Assembly (NCBI RefSeq): GCF_002927635.1
Contig: NZ_PRDS01000002.1
Span: 186,001 to 250,000 of the forward strand
Length of the DNA: 64,000 bases
Direction of reading: 5' to 3'
Source: Albidovulum inexpectatum
GTDB lineage: Bacteria; Pseudomonadota; Alphaproteobacteria; Rhodobacterales; Rhodobacteraceae
Numbering within the stretch: the first letter of the stretch is position 1; the number at the start of each line of letters is the position of its first letter. Position numbers and translations under genes: made by a program. The notes beneath the pieces are model-generated. The model was not told the DNA's origin and did not search any database. It was given only the letters and a program-made list of their open reading frames with translations. Positions 19,707 through 28,483 of this stretch are shown here, one piece after another.

Positions 19707-20899
19707 CAATCCAGCCGGAAGAACAGCGCCTTGAGATAGCCGGATTCGGCCAGCTGGGGCAGTTGCGGGTGATCGGGTCCGGCAAATCCCGTGTGGATCA
19801 GTTGCGCCCTTCGCCCGCCGCGCCCGATGCCCCGGGTACAGGCCGCGCGGAACTGTGCCAGGTCCGCGGCGTGGGAGCACGAGCAAAGCACCAGCCAGCC
19901 GCCGCGGCCGACCAGCGGCGCGGCCAATCGCGCGACGCGTTCATAGGCCCTGAGCCCTGAATCAAGCGCCTGCCGCGAAGGTGCAAAGGCGGGTGGATCG
20001 CAGACGACCAGATCGAAGGACGCACCCTCGCCGGTCAGGGCTTCCATCACCGCAAAGGCGTCACCCTTGCGGGTCTGGAACCGGTCCGCAAAGCCCGACG
20101 CGCTGGCCCCCTGGCAGGCCAGGTCAAGCGCCGGGGCAGAAGAATCCACCGCCAGCGCATGTTCCGCCCCGCCGGCAAGTGCGGCCAGCGCGAATCCGCC
20201 GACATGGGAAAAGACGTCCAGCACCCTGCCCCCGCGCGCAAGCCGCGCCGCGAAGGCATGGTTGTCGCGCTGATCGTAGAACAAACCCGTCTTCTGACCT
20301 CCGGTCAGGTCGGCCATGTAGGTGGCACCGTTCATCGGCACCGGCACCGGGCCATCGACCTGACCGCGCAGGATTGTCGTTTCCTCGGCCAGGCCTTCAA
20401 GCGCACGGGCACGGCCCGTTCCGTTGCGGATGATCGTCTCGACCCCCGTCACGCGGACAAGCGCGCGGGCAAGGGCATCGACCCGGATCTCGGCCCAGGC
20501 GGCATTCGGCTGGATCACGGCGGCCGCGCCGAAACGATCGATCACCACCCCGGGAAGACCGTCGGCCTCGGCGTGGACAAGCCGGTAATGCGGCGTGTCA
20601 TAAAGCTTCTGGCGCAGCTGCATCGCGCGGGTCAGACGTTCCGCGAACCAATCTTCGTCGATTTGCGCCTGCGGATCCCGGTCCAGCATCCGCGCCACGA
20701 TCCTGGAATTCGGATTGACCGCGACCAGCCCCATCGCGCGCCTCTCTGCATCCTCCAGGATGGCAACCGTGCCCGGCGCGATCGCCCGCGTTCTCCGGTC
20801 CATCACAAGTTCATCGGCAAATACCCACGGAAAACCGTGCCGGATGGCGCGAGCCTCGGCCTTTGGCCGCAGGCGGATTGTTGGACGCTGTTCTGTCAT
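19706..20899 (-). CDS. class I SAM-dependent rRNA methyltransferase, RlmI type
   Basis: A 397-residue enzyme resembling RlmI, which methylates a cytosine of 23S rRNA at C5. The N-terminal PUA-like domain (about residues 8-80) contains HGFPWVFADEL. The Rossmann methyltransferase domain shows VLDVFSHVGGFALAAL (SAM-binding motif I, about 215-230) and the catalytic-type motif DPPAF, followed by the Cys-containing CSCSHAADL near the end. The start at 20899 (MTEQRPTIRL) fits the family; an ATG at 20923 has a ribosome binding site that is too close. Its stop overlaps the start of the PIN gene. The edd operator lies upstream, on the divergent side. Confidence 0.88.
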   Translation of the reverse strand: MTEQRPTIRLRPKAEARAIRHGFPWVFADELVMDRRTRAIAPGTVAILEDAERRAMGLVAVNPNSRIVARMLDRDPQAQIDEDWFAERLTRAMQLRQKLYDTPHYRLVHAEADGLPGVVIDRFGAAAVIQPNAAWAEIRVDALARALVRVTGVETIIRNGTGRARALEGLAEETTILRGQVDGPVPVPMNGATYMADLTGGQKTGLFYDQRDNHAFAARLARGGRVLDVFSHVGGFALAALAGGAEHALAVDSSAPALDLACQGASASGFADRFQTRKGDAFAVMEALTGEGASFDLVVCDPPAFAPSRQALDSGLRAYERVARLAAPLVGRGGWLVLCSCSHAADLAQFRAACTRGIGRGGRRAQLIHTGFAGPDHPQLPQLAESGYLKALFFRLD

Positions 20900-21036
20900 G
20901 GCGGCTGGTCCTGTCTGTTCCATGCGTCCCCTGTAGAGCCAAGCGTGCAAAGTGAAAAGCCCGCCGCTTGGCCAACAGATCGGCGATGCGGTATGATTGC
21001 TTCTGCGCGTTTGGGTCTGGCCGTTTCAGGATAGGC

Positions 21037-21052
21037 TTGTTAGCGCTAACAA
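21037..21052. promoter_or_regulatory. perfect 16-bp operator before edd, LacI-family type
   Basis: The sequence TTGTTAGCGCTAACAA is a perfect palindrome, 48 bases before the edd start codon. TGTTAnCGnTAACA-like centres are typical of LacI-family sugar regulators. Its position near the likely transcription start suggests repression of edd-eda relieved by a sugar-acid or phosphorylated intermediate. The regulator gene is not in this window. Confidence 0.75.
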
Positions 21053-21100
21053 CATCTGGTATCACCACTGCGGAAATTCCCACAACCCGAGGACGCCGCC

Positions 21101-22906
21101 ATGCCACTCAACCCCCGTCTTGCCGAGATCACCGAACGGATCGTCAAGCGCTCGGCCGAGGGGCGCGCGGCCTATCTTGAGCGGCTGCGCCATTATGCCG
21201 ACAAGGGCCCTGCCCGTGCGCACCTGTCCTGCGGCAACCAGGCCCATGCCTATGCCGCGATGCTGGAGGACAAGGAGAGGCTGGCCGAAGGGCGCGCACC
21301 GAATATCGGAATCGTCACGGCCTATAACGACATGCTTTCGGCCCACCAGCCCTATGAGGATTATCCCAAACTGATCCGCAAGACGGCGCGGCGGCTGGGC
21401 GTGACGGCACAAGTCGCGGGTGGCGTGCCCGCCATGTGCGACGGCGTCACGCAGGGTCAGGAAGGGATGGAGCTGTCGCTGTTCTCGCGCGACGTGATCG
21501 CGCTGGCCACGGGCGTGGCGCTCAGCCACAATTGCTATGACGCGGCGCTTTACCTTGGCATCTGCGACAAGATCGTTCCGGGCCTTGTCATGGCCGCGGC
21601 CACTTTCGGCCATATCCCGGCGGTTTTCGTGCCCTCGGGCCCGATGACCAGTGGCCTGCCCAATGACGAAAAGGCCAAGATCCGGCAGAAATTCGCAGCC
21701 GGCGAAATCGGGCGCGAAGAGCTGATGCGCGCCGAGATGGCCAGCTATCACGGGCCCGGCACCTGCACCTTCTATGGCACGGCCAACACCAACCAGATGC
21801 TGATGGAGTTCATGGGCCTGCACCTGCCCGGCGCAAGCTTCATCAATCCCGGCACGCCGCTGCGCGAGGCGCTGACGGTCGCGGCGGTCGAGCGCGCCAG
21901 CCAGATCACCGCGCTGGGCAATGATTATCGCCCGGTCGGCGAGATCCTGGACGAACGGGCCTTTGTCAACGGCATCGTCGGTCTGATGGCAACGGGGGGC
22001 TCGACGAACCTGATCCTGCACTTGCCCGCGATGGCGCGCGCGGCGGGGATCACGCTGGACCTGCAGGACTTTGCCGACATTTCCGAAATCGTGCCGCTGA
22101 TGGCCAAGGTCTATCCCAACGGGCTGGCGGATGTGAACCACTTCCACGCCGCGGGCGGGCTGGGCTACATGATCGGCGAGCTGCTGGATGCGGGCCTGTT
22201 GCACGAAGACGTGCGCACGGTGGCGGGAGACGGGTTGCACCGCTATACGCAAGAGCCCGTGCTGAGCGATGGCGCGCTGACCTGGCGCGAAGGTCCGCGC
22301 CAGACGCTCAACGACCGCATCCTGCGTCCGGCAAGCGATCCGTTTGCCCCCCAGGGCGGCCTTCGCAGGCTGACCGGGAACCTTGGCACCGGGGTCATCA
22401 AGATCTCTGCCGTCGCGCCCGACCGCCATGTGATCGAGGCCCCCGCGCGCATCTTCCACGACCAGGAAGCCGTCAAGGCGGCCTTCCGGCGCGGCGAATT
22501 CACCGAAGATGTGGTTGTCGTGGTCCGGTTCCAGGGCCCGCGCGCGAACGGGATGCCCGAGCTGCACTCCCTGACGCCCATTCTTTCGGTCCTGCAGGAT
22601 CGCGGCCTGCGGGTCGCGCTGGTGACCGATGGTCGGATGTCGGGGGCTTCGGGCAAGGTCCCCGCGGCAATCCATGTCAGCCCCGAAGCCGCAGCGGGCG
22701 GACCGCTTGCGCAGCTCCGCGATGGCGATATCGTGCGGCTGGATGCGGCGAACGGCGAATTGCAGGCGATCGGTGTCGACCTGGCCACCCGGGAACCCGC
22801 TCGGGCCGACCTGACGGAAAATCGGTACGGCGTCGGGCGCGAATTGTTCGAGACGTTCCGCCGCAATGTGGGCCTTGCGACCGACGGCGCATCGGTCATT
22901 CTGTAG
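21101..22906 (+). CDS. edd: phosphogluconate dehydratase
   Basis: First committed enzyme of the Entner-Doudoroff pathway: 6-phosphogluconate to 2-keto-3-deoxy-6-phosphogluconate. The 601-residue protein is of normal Edd length and carries the IlvD/Edd signatures [19 protein letters not shown] and [19 protein letters not shown], plus cysteines for the 4Fe-4S cluster, including LSHNCYD and [13 protein letters not shown] 21101 is preceded by GAGGAC. It is followed after 23 bases by eda, forming the standard two-gene operon, and is preceded by a perfect 16-bp palindrome that should be its operator. The cytoplasmic cluster enzyme is sensitive to oxygen damage in other species. Confidence 0.98.
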   Translation: MPLNPRLAEITERIVKRSAEGRAAYLERLRHYADKGPARAHLSCGNQAHAYAAMLEDKERLAEGRAPNIGIVTAYNDMLSAHQPYEDYPKLIRKTARRLGVTAQVAGGVPAMCDGVTQGQEGMELSLFSRDVIALATGVALSHNCYDAALYLGICDKIVPGLVMAAATFGHIPAVFVPSGPMTSGLPNDEKAKIRQKFAAGEIGREELMRAEMASYHGPGTCTFYGTANTNQMLMEFMGLHLPGASFINPGTPLREALTVAAVERASQITALGNDYRPVGEILDERAFVNGIVGLMATGGSTNLILHLPAMARAAGITLDLQDFADISEIVPLMAKVYPNGLADVNHFHAAGGLGYMIGELLDAGLLHEDVRTVAGDGLHRYTQEPVLSDGALTWREGPRQTLNDRILRPASDPFAPQGGLRRLTGNLGTGVIKISAVAPDRHVIEAPARIFHDQEAVKAAFRRGEFTEDVVVVVRFQGPRANGMPELHSLTPILSVLQDRGLRVALVTDGRMSGASGKVPAAIHVSPEAAAGGPLAQLRDGDIVRLDAANGELQAIGVDLATREPARADLTENRYGVGRELFETFRRNVGLATDGASVIL

Positions 22907-22929
22907 CGGAAACTGAAAGGACAAACCGG

Positions 22930-23571
22930 ATGACACCTGCCGAACAAAGCCGCCACGCTGCCGAAATCTGCCGCCTTGCGCCGGTCGTGCCGGTTCTCGT
23001 GATCGAGGATGCCTCGACCGCGGCCGATCTGGCGCAGGCCCTGGTTGCGGGCGGCCTGCCCGCACTCGAGGTGACCCTGCGCACGCCCGCCGCACTCGAC
23101 GCGATCCGCGCCATGTCCCAGGTGCAGGGCGGCGTGGTTGGCGCCGGGACCCTGCTGACGCCCGAAGACATCCGCGCGGCCAAGGATGCTGGCGCGCGCT
23201 TTGGCGTCTCGCCCGGCGCGACCGACCGCCTGATCGAGGCCGCGATCGAAGTCGGCCTGCCGCTGCTGCCCGGCGCGGCGACGGCCACCGAGGTCATGGC
23301 GCTGCTCGAACGCGGCTATGACGTGGTCAAGTTCTTCCCGGCCGAGGCTTCCGGCGGAGCCAAGGCACTGGCGGCCATCGGCGCGCCCATTCCGCAGGTT
23401 CGATTCTGCCCGACCGGCGGCGTCAGCCCGGCCAATGTCCGCGGCTATCTTTCGCTGAAGAACGTGCTTTGCGTTGGCGGAAGCTGGGTTGCGCCGCGTG
23501 ACAAGGTCGCCTCTGGCGATTGGGCCGGCATCGAGGCCCTGGCGCGCGAGGCCGCCGCATTGCGCGGCTGA
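22930..23571 (+). CDS. eda: KDPG aldolase (2-dehydro-3-deoxy-phosphogluconate / 4-hydroxy-2-oxoglutarate aldolase)
   Basis: Cleaves KDPG to pyruvate and glyceraldehyde-3-phosphate. The 213-residue class I aldolase has the Schiff-base lysine K134 in VVKFFPAEASGG, the general base E47 and R51 in LEVTLRT, and the phosphate-binding GGV segment (PTGGVSPANV). It starts 23 bases after edd with the ribosome binding site AAAGGA. Together with edd it gives a complete lower Entner-Doudoroff branch under one operator. Nothing unusual in the sequence. A GC hairpin without T tract lies 24 bases downstream, before the convergent small gene. Confidence 0.97.
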   Translation: MTPAEQSRHAAEICRLAPVVPVLVIEDASTAADLAQALVAGGLPALEVTLRTPAALDAIRAMSQVQGGVVGAGTLLTPEDIRAAKDAGARFGVSPGATDRLIEAAIEVGLPLLPGAATATEVMALLERGYDVVKFFPAEASGGAKALAAIGAPIPQVRFCPTGGVSPANVRGYLSLKNVLCVGGSWVAPRDKVASGDWAGIEALAREAAALRG

Positions 23572-23595
23572 CGCCCGATCACGGCAGTTCCGGCG

Positions 23596-23614
23596 GGCGG
23601 GCGCATTGCCCGCC
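23596..23614 (+). terminator. hairpin after eda
   Basis: Stem GGCGGGC / GCCCGCC with a 5-base GCATT loop. The following sequence is ACTTGTCATT, so the T tract is poor; likely a weak terminator or transcript end. Confidence 0.5.
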
Positions 23615-23619
23615 ACTTG

Positions 23620-23928
23620 TCATTCGCCTTGCTGTTGCTGCAAACGCCCCACACGCCCCCCGCGACGGCCGCGCGGTGTCGGGGCCACGAGCGCCTCGGT
23701 CAGGATCCGGGTCATCGGGTGGTCCTGATTGCCGGGCATGTAATGGGCCAGAAGCACGCGCAGGGCTTCGCGCTGATCGGTTTCGGGGCCAAGGCTGAGC
23801 GCCCAGTCAAGGAAGATCGACCGGCATTCGGGCAGACCGATCCCATCGATGCGATAGGATTCGCGTATCAGCCCCTTGGGGTCTGCCAGCGACATCTCCA
23901 TGATCTTCCTCGCCATCGTTCGATCCAC
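23620..23928 (-). CDS. conserved-looking small protein downstream of glnE
   Basis: A 102-residue soluble protein that I cannot assign to a named family. The body (about residues 5-80) is helical with motifs LPECRSIFLDWALSL and LLAHYMPGNQDHPMTRIL, followed by a basic tail rich in Arg/Gly and Gln. It begins 6 bases after the glnE stop, so it is very probably cotranscribed with glnE. GTG 23928 is used here; an ATG four codons later (23916) is equally possible and neither has a strong ribosome binding site. A role connected to nitrogen control is only a guess from position. Confidence 0.6.
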   Translation of the reverse strand: MDRTMARKIMEMSLADPKGLIRESYRIDGIGLPECRSIFLDWALSLGPETDQREALRVLLAHYMPGNQDHPMTRILTEALVAPTPRGRRGGRVGRLQQQQGE

Positions 23929-23934
23929 ACCGTG

Positions 23935-26736
23935 CTATTCGCCGGACTGCGCCCGTGCAATCGTTTCGTCCAGGCGCCGTTGGATGATCTCTTCTGCCCG
24001 CGCGGTGTGCTGGGCCAGCAGCGACGCGAGTTCCGGCAGATCCGACGCGCCACATTCGCGCAAGAGGAAGGCCCGCCCGCCCTCGCCGATCGCGCCCATG
24101 TCCAGTGCGCCTTCGGTCAACAGCCGCGCACCGGCCTGCAGGCGCCATAAAAAGCGATAGGCGCGCGCCAGAGTCTCGGCCTCGTCACGGGGGATCAGCC
24201 CGGCGCGCTGTCCGGCGCGGATCTGGGCCTCGACCCCGCGGGCGGGCGACCCGGCACGCAAGGCGCAGGACTGGGCGAAGAGTTCGATATCCTGCAACCT
24301 GCCGGGGCCGATCTTGGCCTCCCATTCGCCATCGGGGGCCTTGGCCGCGAAGATGCGCGCGCGCATGTCGGCGGTGTCGCCGGGCACGCGCGCCGCGCCT
24401 CCCTTCGCCGCGATGACCTTCAGGCGAATTCGCTCCACCTCGGCGGCCAGATCACCCGAACCGGCGATCGGGCGCGCGCGCGTCAGGGCAAGGTGCTCCC
24501 ATGTCCATGCCTCTTCCATCTGGTAGCTTTCGAAGGACTGGATCGACGTCGCCACCGGCCCCTGTCGTCCGGATGGACGCAAGCGCATGTCGACCTCGTA
24601 CAGACGCCCGTCGGCCATCGGGGCGGACAGCGCCGTGACCAGGGCCTGCGTCAGTCGTGCGTAATAGGCACGGCTGGCCAATGGACGGCGGCCTTCGGAT
24701 TGCTCGACACCGGCCGCGTCATAGATCACGATAAGATCAAGGTCCGAGCGCGCATTCAGCCTTTCCGCGCCAAGCGACCCCATGCCGACGACAACCGCCC
24801 CGCGTCCAGGCGGAGCGCCGTGCTTGCGCGCGAATTCCGCGACGCAGACGGGCCAAAGCGCGCGCAGCACCGCATCGGCAAGTTCGGCATATTCCCGTGC
24901 GGCCTGTGCCGCATCGGACAGCCCCCGCAGGTGATGAACCCCGATCCGGAAGCGCCATTCCCTGGCCCAGGCGCGCGCCGCGCCCAGCTGCCATTCATAG
25001 TCATCCCGTTCGGCCAGACGATCGGACAAGGCCTGCGCCAATCCCTCGCGGCCCGGCCATGGGGCGAAGAAATCGCCGCCGAGGACGGCATCGAGAACCC
25101 GCGAGTTCCGCCCCAGATAGGCCGCAAGTGCCGGCGCCGTGGCACAGATATCCACCAGCAGGTCGATCAGATGCGGGTTTGCCTCGAAAAGCGAAAACAG
25201 CTGGACGCCGGCGGGCAGGCCCGCAAGAAAGCTGTCAAACTGGCGCAGCGCCTCCAGCGGATTGGCCGCGCGGTTGAGCCGCGTGAGGATCTCGGGCTGG
25301 ACCCTTCGGAATATCTCGGCTGCACGGTTCGAGCGAAGCGCGGGATAGGACGGCCAGCGATCGACGATTTCCTGCATCTGCGGCGACATCTCGGGCACGT
25401 CGCGGGTTTCGCCGGGAGCGAAGAAATCCTCGGTCAGTTCCGCCACCCGTTCCAGCCGCTCAAGCAGGGCGCGACGGAACCGATCGGTATCTCCCTGCCC
25501 GCACATGCGCGCCAGCCGATCGAACCCGGCCGCATCCCGCGGCAGGGCATGGGTCTGGGTATCGCCGATCATCTGGACGCGATGCTCGATCTCACGATGC
25601 GCGCGGTAATGGTCGGTCAACTCTGCCGATACCTCTTGCGGCACCCAGCCCCGATCGGCCAGCGCGGCCAGGGCCGCAACGGTTTCCCGCGCCCGCAGCG
25701 AAGGGTCGCGTCCACCCGCGATCAACTGGCGCGTCTGGGTAAAGAACTCGATCTCGCGGATGCCTCCGGGACCCAGCTTCATGTCATGCCCCTCAAGGCG
25801 GATGGGTCCGTGCAGGCCCTTGTGCTCGCGTATGCGCAGGCGCATGTCATGCGCTTCCTGAATCGCCGCAAAGTCGAGATAGCGCCGCCAGACAAAGGGC
25901 GTCAGCGTCTTCAGAAATCGCTCGCCCGCCCCGATGTCGCCCGCGCATGGCCGGGCCTTGATATAGGCCGCGCGTTCCCAGGTGCGCCCCTCGGCCTCGT
26001 AATACTGTTCCGCGGCCGCCATCGAGATGCAGACCGGTGTCACGGATGCGTCGGGGCGTAGCCGCAGATCCGTGCGAAAGACATAGCCCTCGGCCGTAAT
26101 GTCCGACAGGATCGCGGTCATCTTGCGCACGACACGGATGAAGGCGGCGCGCGCCTCCATCACGTCCGCCGGATCAAAGCGCGTCTCGTCGAACAGGCAG
26201 ATCAGGTCGATATCCGAGGAATAGTTCAGTTCTGCCGCGCCCATCTTGCCCATCGCCAGCGCGACAAGGCCTGCGCCTGTCTGTGCGTCCTTGGCTGTCG
26301 CACCGGGAATTCGGCCCCGGCGGATTTCATCGGCAACCAGCGCGCGGATCGTCTGATCGACGGCCAGATCAGCAAGCCGGGTCAGCGCCCCGGTTACGGC
26401 CTCCAACGGCCAGGCCCCGCCAAGATCGGCCAGCGCCGTCAACAGGGCGACCCGACGCTTTGCCCGCCTCAGGGCCGAGCCAATTTCCGAGGACATCAGC
26501 CCGGTGACACCGGACAACGCGTTTTCGAGCGCCTGTTCGGGGCTTTGGGCCAAGGCCTGATCCAGCCAATCGGCCTCGGAGCGGATCAGACCGGCCAGAT
26601 AGGGGCTGCAACCGGCAGTCCCACGCAGCAGGTCGCGGATCTCGGGCGGCTGGGCTGCGAAACGGTCGTCAATCCCTTCGGCGCGATCGGGCTCGAAGGG
26701 AATCGGGCATCGGGTAAGGCGCGAAGCAAGCGTCAT
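23935..26736 (-). CDS. glnE: glutamine synthetase adenylyltransferase / adenylyl-removing enzyme
   Basis: Adds AMP to, and removes it from, the regulatory tyrosine of glutamine synthetase (Tyr397 in the GlnA encoded at 7.6 kb), under control of PII. The 933-residue protein has two nucleotidyltransferase halves. The N-terminal adenylyl-removing domain carries NYSSDIDLIC at residues 171-180. The C-terminal adenylyltransferase domain carries NARSDLDLIVIYD with D665 and D667. Each is followed by a helical GlnE/GlnD-type linker domain. Length matches the family. ATG 26736 faces the DUF2852 gene across 151 bases that contain two related palindromes. A small gene follows on the same transcript. Confidence 0.96.
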   Translation of the reverse strand: MTLASRLTRCPIPFEPDRAEGIDDRFAAQPPEIRDLLRGTAGCSPYLAGLIRSEADWLDQALAQSPEQALENALSGVTGLMSSEIGSALRRAKRRVALLTALADLGGAWPLEAVTGALTRLADLAVDQTIRALVADEIRRGRIPGATAKDAQTGAGLVALAMGKMGAAELNYSSDIDLICLFDETRFDPADVMEARAAFIRVVRKMTAILSDITAEGYVFRTDLRLRPDASVTPVCISMAAAEQYYEAEGRTWERAAYIKARPCAGDIGAGERFLKTLTPFVWRRYLDFAAIQEAHDMRLRIREHKGLHGPIRLEGHDMKLGPGGIREIEFFTQTRQLIAGGRDPSLRARETVAALAALADRGWVPQEVSAELTDHYRAHREIEHRVQMIGDTQTHALPRDAAGFDRLARMCGQGDTDRFRRALLERLERVAELTEDFFAPGETRDVPEMSPQMQEIVDRWPSYPALRSNRAAEIFRRVQPEILTRLNRAANPLEALRQFDSFLAGLPAGVQLFSLFEANPHLIDLLVDICATAPALAAYLGRNSRVLDAVLGGDFFAPWPGREGLAQALSDRLAERDDYEWQLGAARAWAREWRFRIGVHHLRGLSDAAQAAREYAELADAVLRALWPVCVAEFARKHGAPPGRGAVVVGMGSLGAERLNARSDLDLIVIYDAAGVEQSEGRRPLASRAYYARLTQALVTALSAPMADGRLYEVDMRLRPSGRQGPVATSIQSFESYQMEEAWTWEHLALTRARPIAGSGDLAAEVERIRLKVIAAKGGAARVPGDTADMRARIFAAKAPDGEWEAKIGPGRLQDIELFAQSCALRAGSPARGVEAQIRAGQRAGLIPRDEAETLARAYRFLWRLQAGARLLTEGALDMGAIGEGGRAFLLRECGASDLPELASLLAQHTARAEEIIQRRLDETIARAQSGE

Positions 26737-26791
26737 GCCCGCAGACTAGCGCCCGCCATATCGACCGCAAGCGTCCTGCGAAGGTATCGTC

Positions 26792-26810
26792 ATGTAAAAT
26801 ATCTTTACAT
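26792..26810. promoter_or_regulatory. palindrome A between glnE and DUF2852 gene
   Basis: Perfect 19-bp inverted repeat ATGTAAA-N5-TTTACAT, 55 bases upstream of the glnE start on one side and 77 bases upstream of the DUF2852 start on the other. It shares architecture with a second copy at 26850-26868; centre-to-centre distance is 58 bases. Confidence 0.7.
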
Positions 26811-26849
26811 CACCCCTTGAATACGCCCCGCCGCCACCCGACATGAGGG

Positions 26850-26868
26850 ATGTGAAACACCTTCACAT
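26850..26868. promoter_or_regulatory. palindrome B before the DUF2852 gene
   Basis: Perfect 19-bp inverted repeat ATGTGAA-N5-TTCACAT, ending 19 bases before the DUF2852 start codon. Same arm length and spacer as palindrome A with a coordinated A-to-G / T-to-C change in both arms, which keeps the symmetry. Confidence 0.7.
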
Positions 26869-26887
26869 ACCGCAGACGGAGGGAGTA

Positions 26888-27328
26888 ATGTCTACCATCG
26901 CAACCTGGCCCGCGAGGGCCGAAAACTGGCTTGACGATCGCGGCAAGGGTGCATGGATTGCTGCCCTCGTCCTGGCCTTCATCGTCTTCTGGCCCGCCGG
27001 GCTGGCCTTGCTGGCCTACATGATCTGGAGCAAGCGACTGTTTTCCAACGGCGCAGGCTGCGCCAGGACGCGCGCGGCCCACGAAACCAGCGTGGCGCGA
27101 AGCCATGGCTTCCGCTCTTCCGGCAACAGCGCCTTCGATGCCTACAAGGCGCAAATGCTTGAAAGGCTGGAGCGAGAGCAGGAAGAATTCGAAGCCTTCC
27201 TGAAACGGCTGCGTGAAAGCCGCGACAAGGCCGAATTCGACCAATACATGGCCGAGCGCGACCGCAAGGCCGGCGGAGCGGCCAGCTCTGAAGACGACAC
27301 GGAACGCCCCGCGCCCGGTGAGTACTGA
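26888..27328 (+). CDS. DUF2852 domain-containing membrane protein
   Basis: A 146-residue protein with the DUF2852 arrangement: a short amphipathic start, a hydrophobic region with two close helices (about residues 20-50, motif FWPAGLALLAYMIWSKRLF), then a charged coiled-coil segment (about 90-125, QMLERLEREQEEFEAFLKRL) and an acidic tail. It is common in Rhodobacteraceae and has no known function. ATG 26888 has GGAGGGAG upstream. Two palindromes in the preceding 100 bases suggest specific regulation. It is divergent from glnE and precedes bpt by 171 bases. An inner-membrane location with the coiled coil in the cytoplasm is likely. Confidence 0.85.
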   Translation: MSTIATWPARAENWLDDRGKGAWIAALVLAFIVFWPAGLALLAYMIWSKRLFSNGAGCARTRAAHETSVARSHGFRSSGNSAFDAYKAQMLERLEREQEEFEAFLKRLRESRDKAEFDQYMAERDRKAGGAASSEDDTERPAPGEY

Positions 27329-27499
27329 CCTGCCTTTTCCCGGCGGCCACGAGATCCGGTGCGGGAACATCCCCGTCCGCGGCGTGCGGTTTCGCGCGTC
27401 GCGGACGCACGACGCATGGCAGGGGGCGAATCAACGCTTGGCGCAAGGCCAAGCTCTTGTTACCCTCGGCCCTGCTTCGGTCGTCCCATCACGGATATC

Positions 27500-28354
27500 A
27501 TGCGTCACACGCTGCCAATTGCCCCGCAGTTCTATGTAACGGCTGCACAACCCTGCCCCTATCTGGACGGCAGGCATGAACGCAAGCTGTTCACGGCCCT
27601 GCAGGGCGATACAGCTGAAAAGCTGAACAACGCCTTGTCGAAACAGGGCTTTCGCCGTTCGCAGAACGTGCTGTACCGGCCATCATGTTCGGATTGCTGC
27701 GCCTGCCTTTCGGCGCGTATTCGGGTGGCGGACTTCAAACCGAACAAGAGCCAGCGCAAGACGCTGAAGCGCAACGCCCATCTTCGCCGTGAAGCCACAA
27801 GCCCCTGGGCGACCGAAGACCAATACGCATTGTTCCGCCGCTATCTGGACAGCCGCCACGCGGATGGTGGCATGGCCGACATGGACATATTCGAATTCGC
27901 CGCGATGATCGAGGAAACGCCCGTTCGCACGCGCGTGATCGAATATTCCGAAAGAACACAGGAAGGCAGCGATCGCGGTCGGCTGGTGGGTGTCTGCCTG
28001 ACCGATGTCCTGGATGATGGCCTGTCGATGGTCTACAGCTTCTACGAGCCCGAATTGCGTGCGAATTCGCTGGGCACATACATCATCCTGGACCATATCG
28101 AACTCGCGCGCGAAGTCGGCCTGCCCTATGTGTATCTGGGCTACTGGGTGCCCGGCAGCCGCAAGATGGGCTACAAGGCCGCGTTCTCGGCGCTGGAGAT
28201 CTACAAGCACGGCAAGTGGCAGGATATCGGCGATCCGAACAGCCACAGCACCGAAACCCACCCTCTCGAGGTCGAACCGATCGCAGAGCAGGTTGCGCGG
28301 CTTTCATTGCCAGAGGCCACACCGCCCAGTCGGCGCGGCTCCTTCGATACTTGA
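27500..28354 (+). CDS. bpt: aspartate/glutamate leucyltransferase
   Basis: Bpt transfers leucine from Leu-tRNA to N-terminal Asp or Glu of proteins, marking them for ClpAP through the N-degron pathway. The 284-residue protein has the N-terminal cysteine pair region ([15 protein letters not shown], about residues 59-73), [18 protein letters not shown], and the C-terminal GNAT-like core with [21 protein letters not shown] 27500 begins [12 protein letters not shown], the usual start; longer in-frame readings lack ribosome binding sites and family similarity. It is followed by a bidirectional terminator shared with the TRAP operon. The recognition enzyme ClpS is not in the window. Confidence 0.95.
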   Translation: MRHTLPIAPQFYVTAAQPCPYLDGRHERKLFTALQGDTAEKLNNALSKQGFRRSQNVLYRPSCSDCCACLSARIRVADFKPNKSQRKTLKRNAHLRREATSPWATEDQYALFRRYLDSRHADGGMADMDIFEFAAMIEETPVRTRVIEYSERTQEGSDRGRLVGVCLTDVLDDGLSMVYSFYEPELRANSLGTYIILDHIELAREVGLPYVYLGYWVPGSRKMGYKAAFSALEIYKHGKWQDIGDPNSHSTETHPLEVEPIAEQVARLSLPEATPPSRRGSFDT

Positions 28355-28431
28355 TTCTGGCAATGTCGCGGCGGATACGCCGCGCCCCGCGGCGCCGCTG
28401 TGGCGCCACTGTCCAACTCATGACCAAATGC

Positions 28432-28469
28432 AAAACGGGCGAAGCATCCCTGCCCCGCCCGTTTTCGTT
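28432..28469. terminator. bidirectional terminator between bpt and TRAP operon
   Basis: A 10-bp stem AAAACGGGCG / CGCCCGTTTT with a 14-base loop. U-rich ends occur on both strands (TTTTCGTTT on plus, TTTTGCATTT on minus), suiting the convergent bpt and TRAP genes. Confidence 0.85.
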
Positions 28470-28483
28470 TCCCACATCGCCGA

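Noticed and set aside
26792-26868. CRP, FNR or PpsR sites at the two palindromes
   Set aside because: Spacing is wrong: TGTGA-N7-TCACA instead of N6 for CRP, TGT-N11-ACA instead of N12 for PpsR, and no TTGAT-N4-ATCAA.
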